Part shown: piece by piece, positions 42,701 through 56,182 of the stretch
How positions within the stretch are numbered: the stretch's first letter is position 1
How the letters are laid out: every line of letters begins with the position of its first letter
Source of the DNA: Echiichthys vipera
Lineage: Eukaryota; Chordata; Actinopteri; Perciformes; Trachinidae
DNA: 64,000 nt
NCBI GenBank assembly: GCA_963691815.1
Contig: OY829656.1
Location: 8,136,252-8,200,251, forward strand
Direction of reading: 5' to 3'
Program-made: the position numbers and the translations under genes
The notes under the pieces: model-generated
Database searches by the model: none
Told to the model about the DNA's origin: nothing
What the model saw: only the letters and a program-made list of their open reading frames with translations

Positions 42701-45700
42701 TAGCTGTTTTCCCCCTGCTTTCAGTCTGTATGCCAAGCTAAGCTAAGCTAATCACCTCCTGGCTCCAGCTCCATAGCCCACACAGGTGGCATTGATCTTG
42801 TCATGACACTCTCGTATGAAAAAAGTAAAGGAACACACTTTTATTTTTTCCAGAATATTAAACATTTACACTTATTAAAGTTATTACTAGCATGGAGTAT
42901 TGTTGGTGTCATAGCCCTCCACCCTATTTTATTTTTTTATTTTGGTTGCACAATTTAAACCCTACCTTGATTCAAGTATGCATTTCTAAGCTTGAGGGTG
43001 TAATTTACCCATCAACACATAATCACAGTACACTAGGTGCTCTTCAAAATGCACCTGCAGCACACTAACTAAACAGAGGATTTGTTGGAAACACAAGCCA
43101 GCTGTTGGCGATGTAACACAGCCGATGAAAAAAACAAAGTCATGCTGATACTGTCATAGATAACACGTCTTTATCTCTATTCCTTGTGCCAGCACATAAA
43201 CACTTCACCGTGTGACTACGATGTGACAGCGAAACCAGTGGAGAAGATTCCCTGCAAGTAAGCACTCGACAAACAGCCTGTCTTTAACTTTCAGATCACA
43301 GCGGAGCAGACAACCCATGAATCATCCCTTGATCGCTGAATCGTTCCCCCTCATACAACTTCTCCTTCCCTCTCTCATCTCCTCACAGCACAAAGATGGA
43401 GGATCACCAACCCGCTCTCTCATTTTCTCTGCCTCTGATCATGCATGGCCTTATTCTTTTCTTCTCTCGCTCCTCTCTTTTCTTTTTTTTTGACAGCCAC
43501 CCCCCCTCCCCCCTCTCTCTCTTCTTGCAGGCATGTGATGTTTCGGTCGACTGTGCAGCGGATCAGCTTTCCTCCTGTAAGTATCTAGTCACCAAGACTA
43601 GTTATTAGGACCATTCAGTCTTTCCATTGGCCACATAAAGGCTTCATTACAATACACTTTCAATAGGTTTTAGTTACAAGCTGTGACCTAATGTGTATCT
43701 GGTGCTGAACACGAGCTAGTTATGACAACCTCAAGGGTCAAAGAAAACCAATACCACAGGCTGTCTGATTGTATCATTTGTCCCATTTCAGGGCCCGTTA
43801 TGGCACTGTACTAGCTGACTGGTCAGCTTTGGTTCATATTGCAGTGTTGCAGCCATGCTGGTAGCTGATGGATATTTGAGCCATGCTGGCAGCTGCTGAG
43901 TGTTGACAGAGAAGGAAAGGCGCTAAGAAATCCCAAGGGTGTTATTACTGCAGAGTTGGGAGCAGTTTTCTGCTGTTGGTGGTGTCACAGTGACTCTAAG
44001 ACAAGTTTATTGTCAAAGGTTAAGCACCTACACAAATCCCGCAGCGAAGTTAACTGAAAGCCAAGATCGTTCAGACAGCTGACCTGGCGTGGGCGGGCAG
44101 ACATCAGTGGATCAAAATGGAAGTGTCTTAATGGTTTACATTGGGACGTCTTGGTCCCAATGGAAACAATAATTTCATATATCTCTGAATGAAATAGATT
44201 CCCACTCATCCAAAGAAAAATCTCCATTGAGCTGAAGATGTTTTGGAACACAACAACAAAAAAATATATATTCTCTTTTTTCTGATTTCACTTAATTTCT
44301 CCATCCTGGGGCCACCGCGTGTCCTAGATTTACATGTGCTTTTTTGCAATATCGACTGCACATGCTGCTCGGGAGGAACAAATCCTCCCTTGAGATTCAA
44401 GCCTGTTTGAATTAAAGTCATAATCCCAGACATTTTCATATGAGTAAATGCCCTCCTCTATGTTGCTGCAGCAGCGAAGTGGTTTAACCTTTAACTACTG
44501 CATGAAAACCTGCTGATCTAATCACCTGCTGTGTGGTAGTTTCTATTTGCCACACTAGCATTGTGTTGGATGGATTGTCATGAAACAGACGTCCATGGAG
44601 TTCAGAGGATGAAACTCAAGGACTTTGGTGATCCCCTGAATTTTCCTATACCACCGCCATGAGATTGACAGTTGAGTGAAATATCTCAACAATTACTAGA
44701 TCGAGTACCATGAAATTGTGCACAGACATTCATGTTCTCCCCAGGATGAAATGTAATAAGGTTGGTCATCTCTTGAATCTTTCATCTTGTGTGGTGTTCA
44801 GCTCCAAATTTTATATTTATCTGGCCTTTTTTTTGTGTTTTGTGCAAAATTACAAAGCATGCTAACAAGCTACACTCAAAAGAAGAATATGATCAACATT
44901 ATACCTGGTAATCATGTTAGCACTGTCTCTTGGAGCATGCATGCTGACATTAGCGTTTAGCACAAAACTCCACCGTGCCTAAGTACAGACTCACTGAGCT
45001 GCTAGCGTGACAGTAAACTCGGCACCAGGCAAAAGACTCCCACTGTTATGCCCCCCCCCCCCCCCACCCACCAAAAAAATAAATAAATCAAGAATATGTC
45101 ACAAAAACAGTCAAGGTTTTTAGTTTATTTAAAGAGTACTATATAGGAAGGCCTTGGATGCACCAATCAAAAACGGGTCAAAGTTTTAAAGTTTCACAGA
45201 CATTTACAGCATGTGCCAGTTACCTCCGCCACACAGGAGAACGTTTCATACGTCCTGTGCCATAGTAGGAAAGTAGGCCAGGCGCTTTGGCTCAAACACT
45301 CACACACACTCATTTGTAAGAGTTTCACTATCGTGCACCGGCTCCTGTGAAATACACCTGCATTAGCACCTTTGGGAGCATCAGGCAAGAACGTGGGACC
45401 CTGCAGGGCCATTTGCAGAGGATCAAGTGAACTGGCAACTGGGATCAAATGGCATGTAATGGTTGCAGCCATCCCTCCGAGGAGCAGAGGAGAGGAAAAG
45501 ACACTTTCCTGTCTCCCTCTGTAAGAATCAGAGAGCAGCTGAAATGAAAGGCTGTTCCTGTGTTCAGGGACAGGAAGACAGTTTTATGTCTGAGGAGGGT
45601 AGAGGGGGGGTGATGCTATTTCTGCATGGCACGCCGCTGGTGATGACCAGTATGTGTGTTAGTGGGTAAGAGAAAAGTAGAAGTGAAAGGCAAAGAGAGA

Positions 45701-48700
45701 GACTGGCTTTAGAACCCTAACCCTAAACACAGATCACATGGGTGAAAAAAACAGAGACCAGCAAAGGCCATAAAGAGTCAAATGATATGTCATAGGTCTT
45801 AAAAATATGGGTATGGGGCCTTAAAATAGATCTGCTGTTTATTGTTAGTGCATCCTTCAGATGACTTGGGTATTAGTGTATAACACTAGGTTTACATGAG
45901 CTTATAGGTCCATAGGTGAAAGAATGTATCCATCATTTGACGCTGAACATGTTAGAGGTCATAATGTACAGTAGTTGATACAGTGCATGCTTACACGCTC
46001 ACATTTGGTTTGATTGTACTCTGTAGGGCTTACTACGTATGTCAGCTAGTTTCGATCGGATGCTTAAGAACAATGCCATTTGAACTGTCACCATGAAAGT
46101 TACTATCCATGTTCTCTTTTGCAAAAACAGGTCCCTGTTATTCAAAGGTGCTTGTACTAATCCAGAATAACACAATGACGTTAGCTACATAAAATCATGA
46201 CATCTGCTTATATAGCTGTTTTCTCTGTGTCTTTAACTAAATTAGAGTAAATTGTGAAGAATGATTGTGTTTAGTTAAGCAACAGGGACTTGGAAACAAG
46301 CATTTTTGTAACCCACTGCAACTCAATAAACAAGCTACAAGCTAATGGCATTTTCAATAAAGATAATGATGGAAAAACAAATAGGGGAGGGGGACCATAG
46401 ACTGTATGAGGGGGGCACACAAACAAAAGCACTTCTTCCTGGATGGACTTGCCTCCAGAAAGTTGGAGGGCTTGACAGCTCCCCCAAAAGGGAATCCAAA
46501 GATAACCCAAGATTTAACCAGGACCATTTATGATTGGGCAACAAGATGATCAACAGCCTCAGAAAAGAGAAGGTTCAAGCAGGAGATGATACTACCATTG
46601 ACAAAGCCACTGGAAAGATCACCAAGTTAGGCCGCTCGTTCCCCAGAGCCAGAGACTACGATGCCATGGGAGCTCAGACACAGTTTTTCTAGTGAGATGG
46701 TTAAGTTTAGGCATTCGCCTTGAATGATTAAGGTTAGCTGGTCAAGGGTAGGCATTGAAATCTAATGGGTAAGGTTTGCTGATCCGCTGCACGGTTGAAT
46801 CGACCGAAACATACAGTAAATCTTCCAACTGTGTGTTTTATTAGGCTGTTTGCCGTGGCGAGAAAGAGTGGTTGACCGGTGGGGATCCATTTGTTTTGAA
46901 CCTTCTGTTTTACCAAACCTCTGTCCAACAAACAAGCTACTTGCTACTGTACAAGCTAAAATATACTGCTAACTGCCAACATTTTTAATGAAGATGGTAC
47001 AAAAAAGAAAATGGAAAGGAGACAAAACAAGCTAGCTATTTGTGCTCAACGAACAAAATTGCAAAAAAACAAAGCGCATTTCATGAGTACATGCTAGGCT
47101 TGGCCTTCAACATATTGAGGTTGAGGTATAGCAAGTTTATCTTAAGTTTTTCAGAGGCGTTTTAGAAGCTTGGTTTTATCCTATTTTAGCCAAACCTCTA
47201 ACAAACTACTTGCTACATGCTACTGCTAATTGCCATTTTCAATAAAGATAAAGGTGTTCTAAAGCATATGGAGCACAAACAAGCTGCATGTGTTTTCTTT
47301 TCCTGATATCTTTCTTAGCTGAACCCTATATGTACTCACATGCTAATTATTACATGCTAGCCATGGTCAACAGCATATTGAGGCTTGATCACAAAATCCA
47401 TCAATAATCCATCATCAATAATAGCTCCTATCTCTGATCACCTTAGAAGAAAGGACCTGCTCCATGCCACTATAACCCACAGACCAGATCAGGAAAAGGC
47501 ATCACTTCCTGCTTCAAATCCACATTGCCGCGGCTCCACTGCACACAATCTGTGAGTACTGCACTTTATTAATGCACAGGGTGAACAGTCGGGGAAAATC
47601 TCCACCCTATTTGTTAGCAGTGTGGCTAGTTTGTAGCTGTCTGTCATACGTATAAGAAGATAAATGTATACTTTTCACAGTTTTATATCCTTTCAGCTAC
47701 ATTATGTTAAATCATTGATGAACGAGTAAAAATGCAATATAGACCTAATGTGTCGTTTGGTTTCAGTAATGGCCTTCTAATGGTTTTGATGGAAATTCAT
47801 TGAGGTTTTAAGAAGATAAGTTATAATATATTATTCCTGTAAGTGAAATGGAACATCACTAGCCTGGCATCACCAAACTATTTTGATTATTAGCCTGGAA
47901 CCTCTCGGTTCATTTTCGATTTCAAAGGGGTGTTATCAGTGTTGCAGACCAATATGCTTCCGTACACAATTAGATAGACTTACAACCAATCACGACAAAA
48001 GACATACACCACTGAGTGACACATGCAAGTTGAGGCAGTGCTTGGACCATCTTGAAGCAGGAAAAAAATGGCAGCCGGGTCACAATCTTTCTCAAATTGC
48101 AGCTAAACAGTAAATGTCTTTCCGGACAGATTTTTAATTTATATTTAATTAACCTAGTTTTCACTGTTTGATCTGAGCTTTGAGAGCCTGGTACGCTGCA
48201 CTGGACTGAGAATGTCAGTTGGTAACTTTATCGTTCCTCTGTCAGTCATCATCTTAAACCTGCCCCACATGAGATAACAGTTGTGATGTCCGGCTGGAAA
48301 TCTATCCGAATGGGAGAGGGGCCAGACGTACCGTACCTGCCAGAGCAAATGAAAAATGAGCTCGGCAGAATCGTCTGCTTTCCAGGCTAGAAGATCACAC
48401 AGCATTAAATAACAGAGTGCAGCAAAGAAAACCCTCACACAGATAAGCACACACAGATATCCAATGGCTTCAGCACTTCACAACTGTGAATACTTTCCAT
48501 GGGACTGAAAATGTCTTAGAAGAAAATAATTAAAAAAGGTCGGACTTTTTCGTATTTCAAAGTGATGACATAATGAAAAAAGTATTTCTATGTTTTTGTG
48601 CGTGTGTGTGTGTGTGTATTTCACAGAAGAACCCAGGACCGGGGGCCTACGAACCTTACTGGAAGTTGGGCAACCATCTGAACACAGAAGTCATAGACCC

Positions 48701-48734
48701 ATCATTTAGCCTCTTCTTCCGCAACATTCTTTAG
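39743..48734 (+). CDS. stpg4: Sperm-tail PG-rich repeat containing 4
   Basis: STPG-family proteins carry short P-G-P-G-x-Y repeats and are mostly associated with sperm tails or axonemes; mammalian STPG4 has been linked to germ cells and early embryos. I assembled seven exons: 39743-39832, 40004-40060, 41642-41896, 43193-43257, 43531-43576, 47447-47551 and 48627-48734 (726 bp, 241 aa plus TAG). Phases agree: 0 everywhere except the 43257/43531 junction (phase 2). Matches to the human family include W-W followed by D-T-P-V-P-G-x-Y-H-I, Y-S-F-K-x-C-P-R-P, V-M-F-R-S-T-V-Q-R, I-T-S-C-F-K-S and the final P-G-P-G-A-Y with S-L-F-F near the end. The 47447 exon has K-G-P-A-P-C-H-Y, a degenerate repeat. 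AATAAA words at 48835-48846 probably end the transcript. The ATG of exon 1 is the first in frame; an upstream non-coding exon cannot be excluded. Confidence 0.87.
41897..43192 (+). other. stpg4 intron with dispersed repeats
   Basis: This intron contains remnants of the common percomorph repeat recognised by aagctaagctaagctaatc near 42730. Apparent minus-strand open frames over exon 3 are shadows of the stpg4 coding exon. No other gene is visible. Confidence 0.5.
45046..45066 (+). repeat. Poly-C tract
   Basis: A run of about 17-20 cytosines, interrupted by an A, in the 3.9-kb stpg4 intron (43577-47446). The rest of that intron shows no coding sequence except the RUVBL2-like fragment. Confidence 0.85.
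46520..46680 (+). pseudogene. RUVBL2 fragment (retrocopy-like)
   Basis: From the ATG at 46546, 45 codons read M-I-N-S-L-R-K-E-K-V-Q-A-G, T-I-D-K-A-T-G-K-I-T-K-L-G-R-S-F and R-A-R-D-Y-D-A-M-G-A-Q-T, clearly the middle of RUVBL2 (Reptin, an AAA+ ATPase of INO80, TIP60 and R2TP complexes). Just upstream, accatttatgattgggcaacaag continues the match (T-I-Y-D-L-G-N-K) only if one T is missing, so there is a frameshift. Similarity stops after 46680 and before about 46520. The ATPase Walker motifs are absent. It lies in a stpg4 intron on the same strand and is not part of stpg4. Confidence 0.8.
47891..48390. mobile_element. Possible MITE ending in tagcctggaa / tttccaggcta
   Basis: The left end tagcctggaa (47891) and right end tccaggcta (48381-48389) are inverted over about 11 bp, and the interior shows no coding sequence. 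It lies in the last stpg4 intron. The short ends make this tentative. Confidence 0.4.
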
Positions 48735-51700
48735 TGTGGACTTTAACTCCCACAATGGCTTAATCTCCTCAGTCTGTCAGCTTGATGGCAGACCACACAT
48801 GGCACTACCTTCTAATAAAAATAAAATCATGAATGTACAAAATAAAGACATATTTCAGTCTCTTATTACTTGGACCAATGTTTATCTGCATGCCAGTGTG
48901 GGATTTTGTGGTCTGCCAACGACATAATGAGCTACATTCGTTGTGCTCAAATCGCTTTAGTGACGCCGGCCAGGGAAGCAGAATGATCTTATCTGCAACA
49001 AAGGGTACTTCATTCCACTTAACTACGTGTTCCCGGTATTGCTCTCTCCCTTCATCTCTCCTCTCTCCTGCTCTGGCTCCTCTTTCCCTCTCTGTCGGCA
49101 GTCAGGCTGTTTTGCCTTCCTACTATCTCTGCCCTGCGATGCACTCAGGAGGAGGAATGCTGCTCAGCCATGCGTCACATGCACATAGCTTAGTGTGGCA
49201 TGCTGCACCCTCAGATAACACATTCAGTATTAGGGGCCAAGGCAGCGGCACACAATAAAACAGCTATTCTTATCGCTACCTACTCTTTCTTTCGACGAAA
49301 CAAACAAACACGGCCAATGATGTCGGGACACGGGGAACAGCAGCGATAGGAATCGCTTCTGTGTGGAACATAATGGAGGTGTAGATTACAGCACAACAGG
49401 GGATAGGTACAAAAAGAAAATTGCAGATTTGTTATTGTGATCCTGGAAAGTGTTTTTTTTTTTTTTTTTTTTAAATGTACACAAAGAAGGGTTTTCCTGA
49501 GCAGGCACGCGCTTTGTCAGCACCGCTTCATATTCATAGTTAGACACTAGCTGCCTAAGAGTTGTCAAATTTTGCGCGTCAGCCAATTAGACAGTTGTTG
49601 AGGGAGTGGAGACTCATATTCATCCAGTCTGCCCACCCAGATTCTGCCGATCCAAGGATAAAAATATGGAAAAAAGATAATAAGAGCCCACTTTCTGAAG
49701 CTTTATTTTAGTGTTCTATTGATTTTAAAACATGAATAACCACCCATAGCAACAAATAATATAGCAAGGAGTCAGCATACGGCAAACAGTCATTAACAAA
49801 CAATGTGTGTAATGAGAAAGGTCAGAGGAACATGTGTGGTTTCCCTCAGTTGTCAGTTGTTCAGTGTCATCAGCCGCAGCAGCCAGCTTGTTTCTAATGA
49901 AAAACCTCTAATTATACCCACTGTACGCTACCAGCCCACCAAACAGCAGACACACAAAGTTAGCAATTAGCTTTTGAGCATTCAGCAGCTTAAGAGACAC
50001 ATACTAATACAGCTACTAAGAGCTCAAAGAGAGTTAATACTGGACTTAGAAATACAACTTCTGCCTTCATGTGCAGAATCTGTTTATATAGATTAGTAAT
50101 GACGTTGCTGGATGTTTTGTGGAAACACTGGCTCTAGATGCTGGTTTGAACCGAGGAAAAACATTTCTTCATTTTGGACAGACATGCTGCTCGATTGGTT
50201 TTGGAAAGCCCTGTGACAGAATCACAGGGTCATTTATAGAGTGATGAGGTCAGGTGGGCTTGCTGTGGGCTTGGAGGGATCGTTCTTTTCTCTTGCTGTC
50301 TAAGAGTAGCAGGTTATTTCAATAACGATTTGTTAGTGATAAGGGGATTTTGGAATGTGTGAGGCATTTACTCCTCTACATATATTGACATCAGTGAAGT
50401 GTTTTGTTTGGGGCGACATTCAGGCGAGGCGTACAGACATTATCACGGCACATCTACTTGGTCGACTTTAATCCCCACCAGGCCGCCTCTCTGCTTTCCT
50501 TCAGTTGCAGACACTTAAGAGCTTGAGGAGGTTCAAGAGCCGGGCTCTTATTCCCCCTGTCATTATGCTGGAGACAAAGGAGCCGCACACTTCCACCCGG
50601 AGAGGAAGACAATCTTATTAACACGGGGCTTTGCATGCAGCCTCTAGAGGGCCGCGCACGGGGGGGAAGACGCAATGAGGGAGATGTGAATGTGCGTGTG
50701 TTTGTGTGTGATGAGCAGCCTGCGGTCGAGGCACCAAGCCCCCAGTAATCTCTATCTCTCTAACCCCCGAGCGCTCTTCCTCCATTCTCATCTCGGTGAT
50801 CTCCACAGTCCAGCACTGATCTCTGACATATGCCTCATACTGACGACTTAACACCCTCCATCTCCCACAGCCTGCCTCTACCACAGGCACGGCTAGGCAA
50901 CCGCTCTTTCGCTGTCAATCAAGCTCCCCCCTCAGAGACACACATTGCTTCAAAGGATACGCATGTAGCGGCACAATGCAACGAATGCACTTTTGATCCT
51001 TTGCTTTTTAAAAACGCACTTGCAAACTGATGAGCAAGCCTGCAAGCATGAGCACACATGCACTCACTTCTTTAATGTTCTGTGAGCTACTAACTATTAC
51101 AAAACTACTACTTCCCTGTCTGCTATCAGTATTTAACATTCTGCATTCAACTCTTTGAGTGGTGAGATGAGGGTTTAAGTGTGATTTAAGATTTGAGGTT
51201 GCATTAAACCAGTTAAAGATCCTGAGAACATCTGGTGTCAGGGCAGTTCACCCCGGTAGCCCAATATTAACTTCAGATTTTGGGAGCAGCTTAATGAGAT
51301 CCGGTCAACATTCAGGAAGCAGTGTAGCACATCAGTGGAGTCTGGAGTAAATCTGTGTTTCTGACAGCTTACAGCAGGAGGTGACCCTGCTACTCAGTGG
51401 TACAGCTGGGCCAGAGTCAAGGATTTCCAATTAACAGCTAACTCGGAGCAACATGCTGAGAAAATGTGACCCAGCTCTGGAATGATGACGAAGGCAGATC
51501 CCTGGAATTTTCTAAGAATGTGAGATTACACAAAATGACCCATAATCCAATACTGGTGTAGGACAAAATGCCATTATCAGATGCTGAGTCCCAACTAAAG
51601 GTCACCAAACAAACAAACCCTCAAACAGAGAAGCCATTGTTTGTCACTGACATTGTGCAGAACTAAAATGGCCTCCCATCACAGAAGCGGACAGGCTGTC

Positions 51701-52729
51701 TCTCTTGCTGTATAACATGAGCACCTTAAGCAACTCCAGCCAGCAGAAAGAGGGTCAAACAAAGAGGTGGCAGGTTCAGAGGTGCTGCTACCTCGTGTCC
51801 CCTTTAAGTCCAGGTCACATTCACTCTCATCACCACATCCCACACTAAGGGTGATGACTAGCCAGCTGAAGAATTTAGCGGGCAGTGTGACACACAGGGA
51901 GGGTAACCAGGTATCCTTTTACCCCCCTCAAGCTGCTGATAGATGCATCCGAGCAACATTACGCTTCTATTAAATGACATTTAAAAGTTTAATCAGCTCC
52001 AATGGGAGACTGTTAGCGGACAAGGGGGTCATTGTTTAAGTGTGTAATGGTGCTGGCACAGCTGCGGTGTGTGTGGAAGTGGACCAAGAGCGCTGGAGGC
52101 CGATCAGGTGAGCTTGAGTGATTGATGGAAGAGAACACACTGCCGGCCAAGCTGCCATTTACTGCGGTGACACGCTGCTTGGCAATGGCAACTTCATAAA
52201 CGAGCATCAGAGCAAGTCCAAAAATGAGGCTGATGGTGATGTGGCAACAGAATAATTCAACACTTGTTTCATACCATTAAACAGGATTATCAGAGCTGCA
52301 TATGGCTTGCAGAGCAAACGACTGCCTTGTGTGCGACTGTTTGCCATTATTGTCTGTTATTCACAATTACTTTAGAATAAAGGTTTGAGACAGGGAAACA
52401 GCTAGCCCCTATTAGCACTTCTTAAACTCCCTAATTAGCATGTGATAAATATGTTTGTTTATTCTGTCCCAAAAGGGAAGTGTTAAACCAACAAGTTGTG
52501 ATTTCATGTCAGTCTAGCCAGATTTAGTTACCTTTAGATCAGTAGCCTGCTGCTGCATCTGGAGCTTAGCGCTGCCAAAGATGATTGGGATTGGTTTAAA
52601 GAAATACAGTGTTTTTTCCTGGGGTGCATTTCTTCTCCAGCTCTGACAAGATAGGTCTAGCTATTCAAGACTACCTTTGGATAGAGCCAGACTGGCTGTT
52701 TCTTTACTTGAACTAAGCTAAGCTAATGC

Positions 52730-53240
52730 TGTGTCCCAAATCGGGCACTGCAGTGAGTGTACTGGCATTCGTGCACTGTGTGTCCTATGTACTGATCTGC
52801 TCAGCACACGCAATTTCCCCAGTGAGTGCTCTCAAATCACACACTGCCGCCCCGTACTTACCGGAAATGACGATCGTATTTCTTATTTTGTTTAATTTTC
52901 CAAAAGCTTTTCCAACAAGTCTTCTGACTCAGCAAACCGCCAAAAATCCCTGTGATCCTCTTTTTACATTCATAAAGTGAATCACCGTTGTTCTTGCTGC
53001 TCCATTGCGCTGTTGTTCTGCCATTTTCCAGTTTGAATTAAATCCTGCCCCTTTCGCTACGTAGACAAAATGGCGGCGATTGAGGGTGTTGAGTGTTCCA
53101 CCATCCACACTCAATGGTTTGGCCGTTTTTGAGTGCGGGACCGGATAAAGTACACTGTACACGGCATTTTACCAACCTCCGGCGTGAACACACTGAAAAA
53201 AAGCCAGTTTGAGGGCGTAAGTGCACAATTTGGGACACAT
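52730..53240. mobile_element. MITE with tgtgtcccaaat termini
   Basis: The left end tgtgtcccaaatcgggcac and the right end (reverse complement atgtgtcccaaattgtgcac, ending 53240) are inverted repeats of about 18 bp with few mismatches. No transposase is present. Target-site duplications are not clear. Confidence 0.7.
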
Positions 53241-54684
53241 CATAACTGTCTGTAATGGTGCGTTCAATTTGATCTGGGAAGTCAAATTTTTTTTAGGAAC
53301 TGGAACGCCACCTGAAGTCAGGTTTCCGACTCGGAGTCAGGAGAACCTCACCAACCCCAACCTCACAATCCAACATGGCTGCTCCTAGCATCAACAATAG
53401 TGAAAGCTGTAGGGATATACTGTTTCTATAGCACCTCTGTCTTATTTGAGTCTCATTAAATCAGTTGTACACAGTACTGTCCATCTTCTACCTGTGCACA
53501 TATTACTATGGTGTCTGTATGCTCATAATACTGCGTAATGCATTCTTATCAACTGGCATTGCTAACAATGGCTAACCTGACTAGAGCAAACCCACCGTGA
53601 ACTAGTGTTTTTTCCAGCGTGTTCTACTGGAACGGGGTCAACTTGGGTGTGAAGGTCCCCAGCGATGGCTTCTACCACTACTACTGTAATAAATGGAAAG
53701 TTTCTATTTTTTTTTTAATCTTTTAACCATTCCCACTAGAAGACCACCAATAGAAATTATATTCATGGATTTTATGATGATGCATTTGTATTATAGCCTG
53801 TATCAATTAAGGAAGATGAGATGTCATAAACATCAGCTATAAAGCTATAAAGTAAGTCCATGAAATTACTGCAAAAAAAAATGTATTAAGGGTTTTTACT
53901 GTAAAATCTTTGGAAAGTGTTTAAATCATGTCAGAATATAAAGCTTTGTTTACCAAAGTATTACTGAGAACATGTGCATTTACTACTCCCCTTTTGGCAA
54001 TTCTTACAGCATTCTGAATGCACTCTTTCAACCACGTATGCTTTGAACTGTGCTGGAACACATTTGCCCCTTGGGGATGAACTTTGTATACGTCCATACT
54101 GTACCAGTCATTTTATTTATAAATGAGATTATGAAAGCACATCTGATCCTCATAACCTCCATCACAACCCTCACCCATCCATGACTCCCTGGCCTTGTTT
54201 GGACATCACAATGATGGTTTATGGTTTCTTTCTTGGCGCCCTGCACCAACAACACCCTGCCCGTGTCCTCCATATGCCCCGAAAGAGCTGGCATTCGCGC
54301 ACACACACACCACCATGACCTGAATACCAGACCAACACACACACACACACACACACACGAACATACACTTCACTCAGCGGGGTCACCACCTTTGATTGCC
54401 AGTTATTTGTCCGTTATTGATCACTTCTATCCAACTTGGCTGGAACTTGTTTCATGATGCTGTCTATGGAGGTTGTGTGTGTGTAAGACAACCGTAAATG
54501 TACAGTAAGTGTACCTGAACACTTGATACCAGTTGCTCCCCACCCTCATATCGCACACAGAGACAGCCTTGTGATGCTCAGGCGTAACCAGAGCGACACG
54601 CCCGGGTGCTCTGACATCACAATGACGCAGATGCACACTAAGATTTGCTCATTGATCCCAGGTGTATATACTGTATATATTTAT

Positions 54685-54889
54685 GTGTGTGTGTGTGTGT
54701 GTGTGTGTGGTGACAGTCGGTCCAGTGAATAGAGCTTCTTCTGCCCAAGCTTTGCTGCAGGCCTCTTCCTCCATTAATCTGTCTCCTTTTACCAGAGCTG
54801 TCAAGAACATGGCGTGTGTGCGCGCGTGCGTGTCTATTTAAGAATGTATACTGTACCGCACAACTTCTTCATGTGCCTCTCATTGTCAG

Positions 54890-54923
<34 letters not shown>
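54685..54923 (+). repeat. Two (GT)n tracts
   Basis: GT tracts at 54685-54708 and 54893-54923, with a short gtgtgcgcgcgtgcgtg run between them near 54813. Confidence 0.9.
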
Positions 54924-54926
<3 letters not shown>

Positions 54927-55452
54927 TTGTGCATGTGTGAGCACACCATGTAATATTTCACTCCTTACCCACAGGGATTAGACCATTCATCTCCCGAAGC
55001 CCCTGTGTAGGTGTCACACACAGCGCTAATGAGGAGAGGATGGAACAAGGGAGAGCCGGCGAGCGAGGAGGGAAAAAGTAAAAATAGATTTTTTTTTTCG
55101 GGTGGCAGAAAAGAGGCGACATTAATCGATAATTCCCGCGTGAAAATCGAAGTATTGATGGATGGGGGATTTTCATGCTGGGAGCGATGGGAATGTGGGC
55201 AATTGTGGAGTTTTAAGAAAAGACAGAGAAGGCAGGGATAAGTGCTTGTAGCCCTGCAGGGAGGGGAAGGGTTAAGAAATGGGGGTTTTGCTAAGACCAA
55301 AGGCAGTGAGTCTTCCCATAACACAAATCAATTTACACCATCCTGAGACATTGATTATAGCTGGCTCATACCTCACATGGTAACAGCAGACATCAAACAG
55401 ACACTGTCAAGCCTGTAGAACCACACAACGGGGGCATTATCTGCCTCTCGCT

Positions 55453-55559
<107 letters not shown>

Positions 55560-56082
55560 TGTATGTATGTGCATGCGTGTTGTTCAGCAGACCAGATATC
55601 TCCCTGCTTCCCCAGTTACTCAAACAAGGGGATGGCTGCTAGGCAACCAAGCCACATCACATCACATCAGGCAAGCCTGGAGAGAGCGAGAGACATAGAG
55701 AGATAGAGAAGGAGAGAGAGAGAGAGATAGGAGGAGGAGGAGGCAGAAAACTGTGCTGGCAGTATTACATAAGCCGGCAGCCCAGTCCCACTGCTCACAT
55801 TAATGTGGTTAGGCACTCGGAAGTGATGTCCATTAGTCACAAGTGACAGGGCAGGTGAAGAAGCGGCATCCAGCAGCGATTTTTTTAAAAGCCATTGTTG
55901 TTTATAATGGAGAGCATTGCGGACAGACAGATGAGTCAAAAAACAAACAAAACATCACACACATTTTTAACGGAACAGAACAGGGACTGATAACACCCCG
56001 GAGGGGCGGTTTAAAACAAACACACATGGATGAAGATACATCAAGACACACTGTATGAAAACACACATGCATGCACAGGCGC

Positions 56083-56182
56083 ACACACAAATACACGCAC
56101 ACACACACACACACACACACATTCACACACACACACACACGCGCACACACACACACACGCGCGCACACACACACACGCACGC
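56083..56182 (+). repeat. (CA)n tract with CG interruptions
   Basis: CA repeats interrupted by cgcgcaca and cacgcacg steps at about 56140-56180. Confidence 0.9.
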
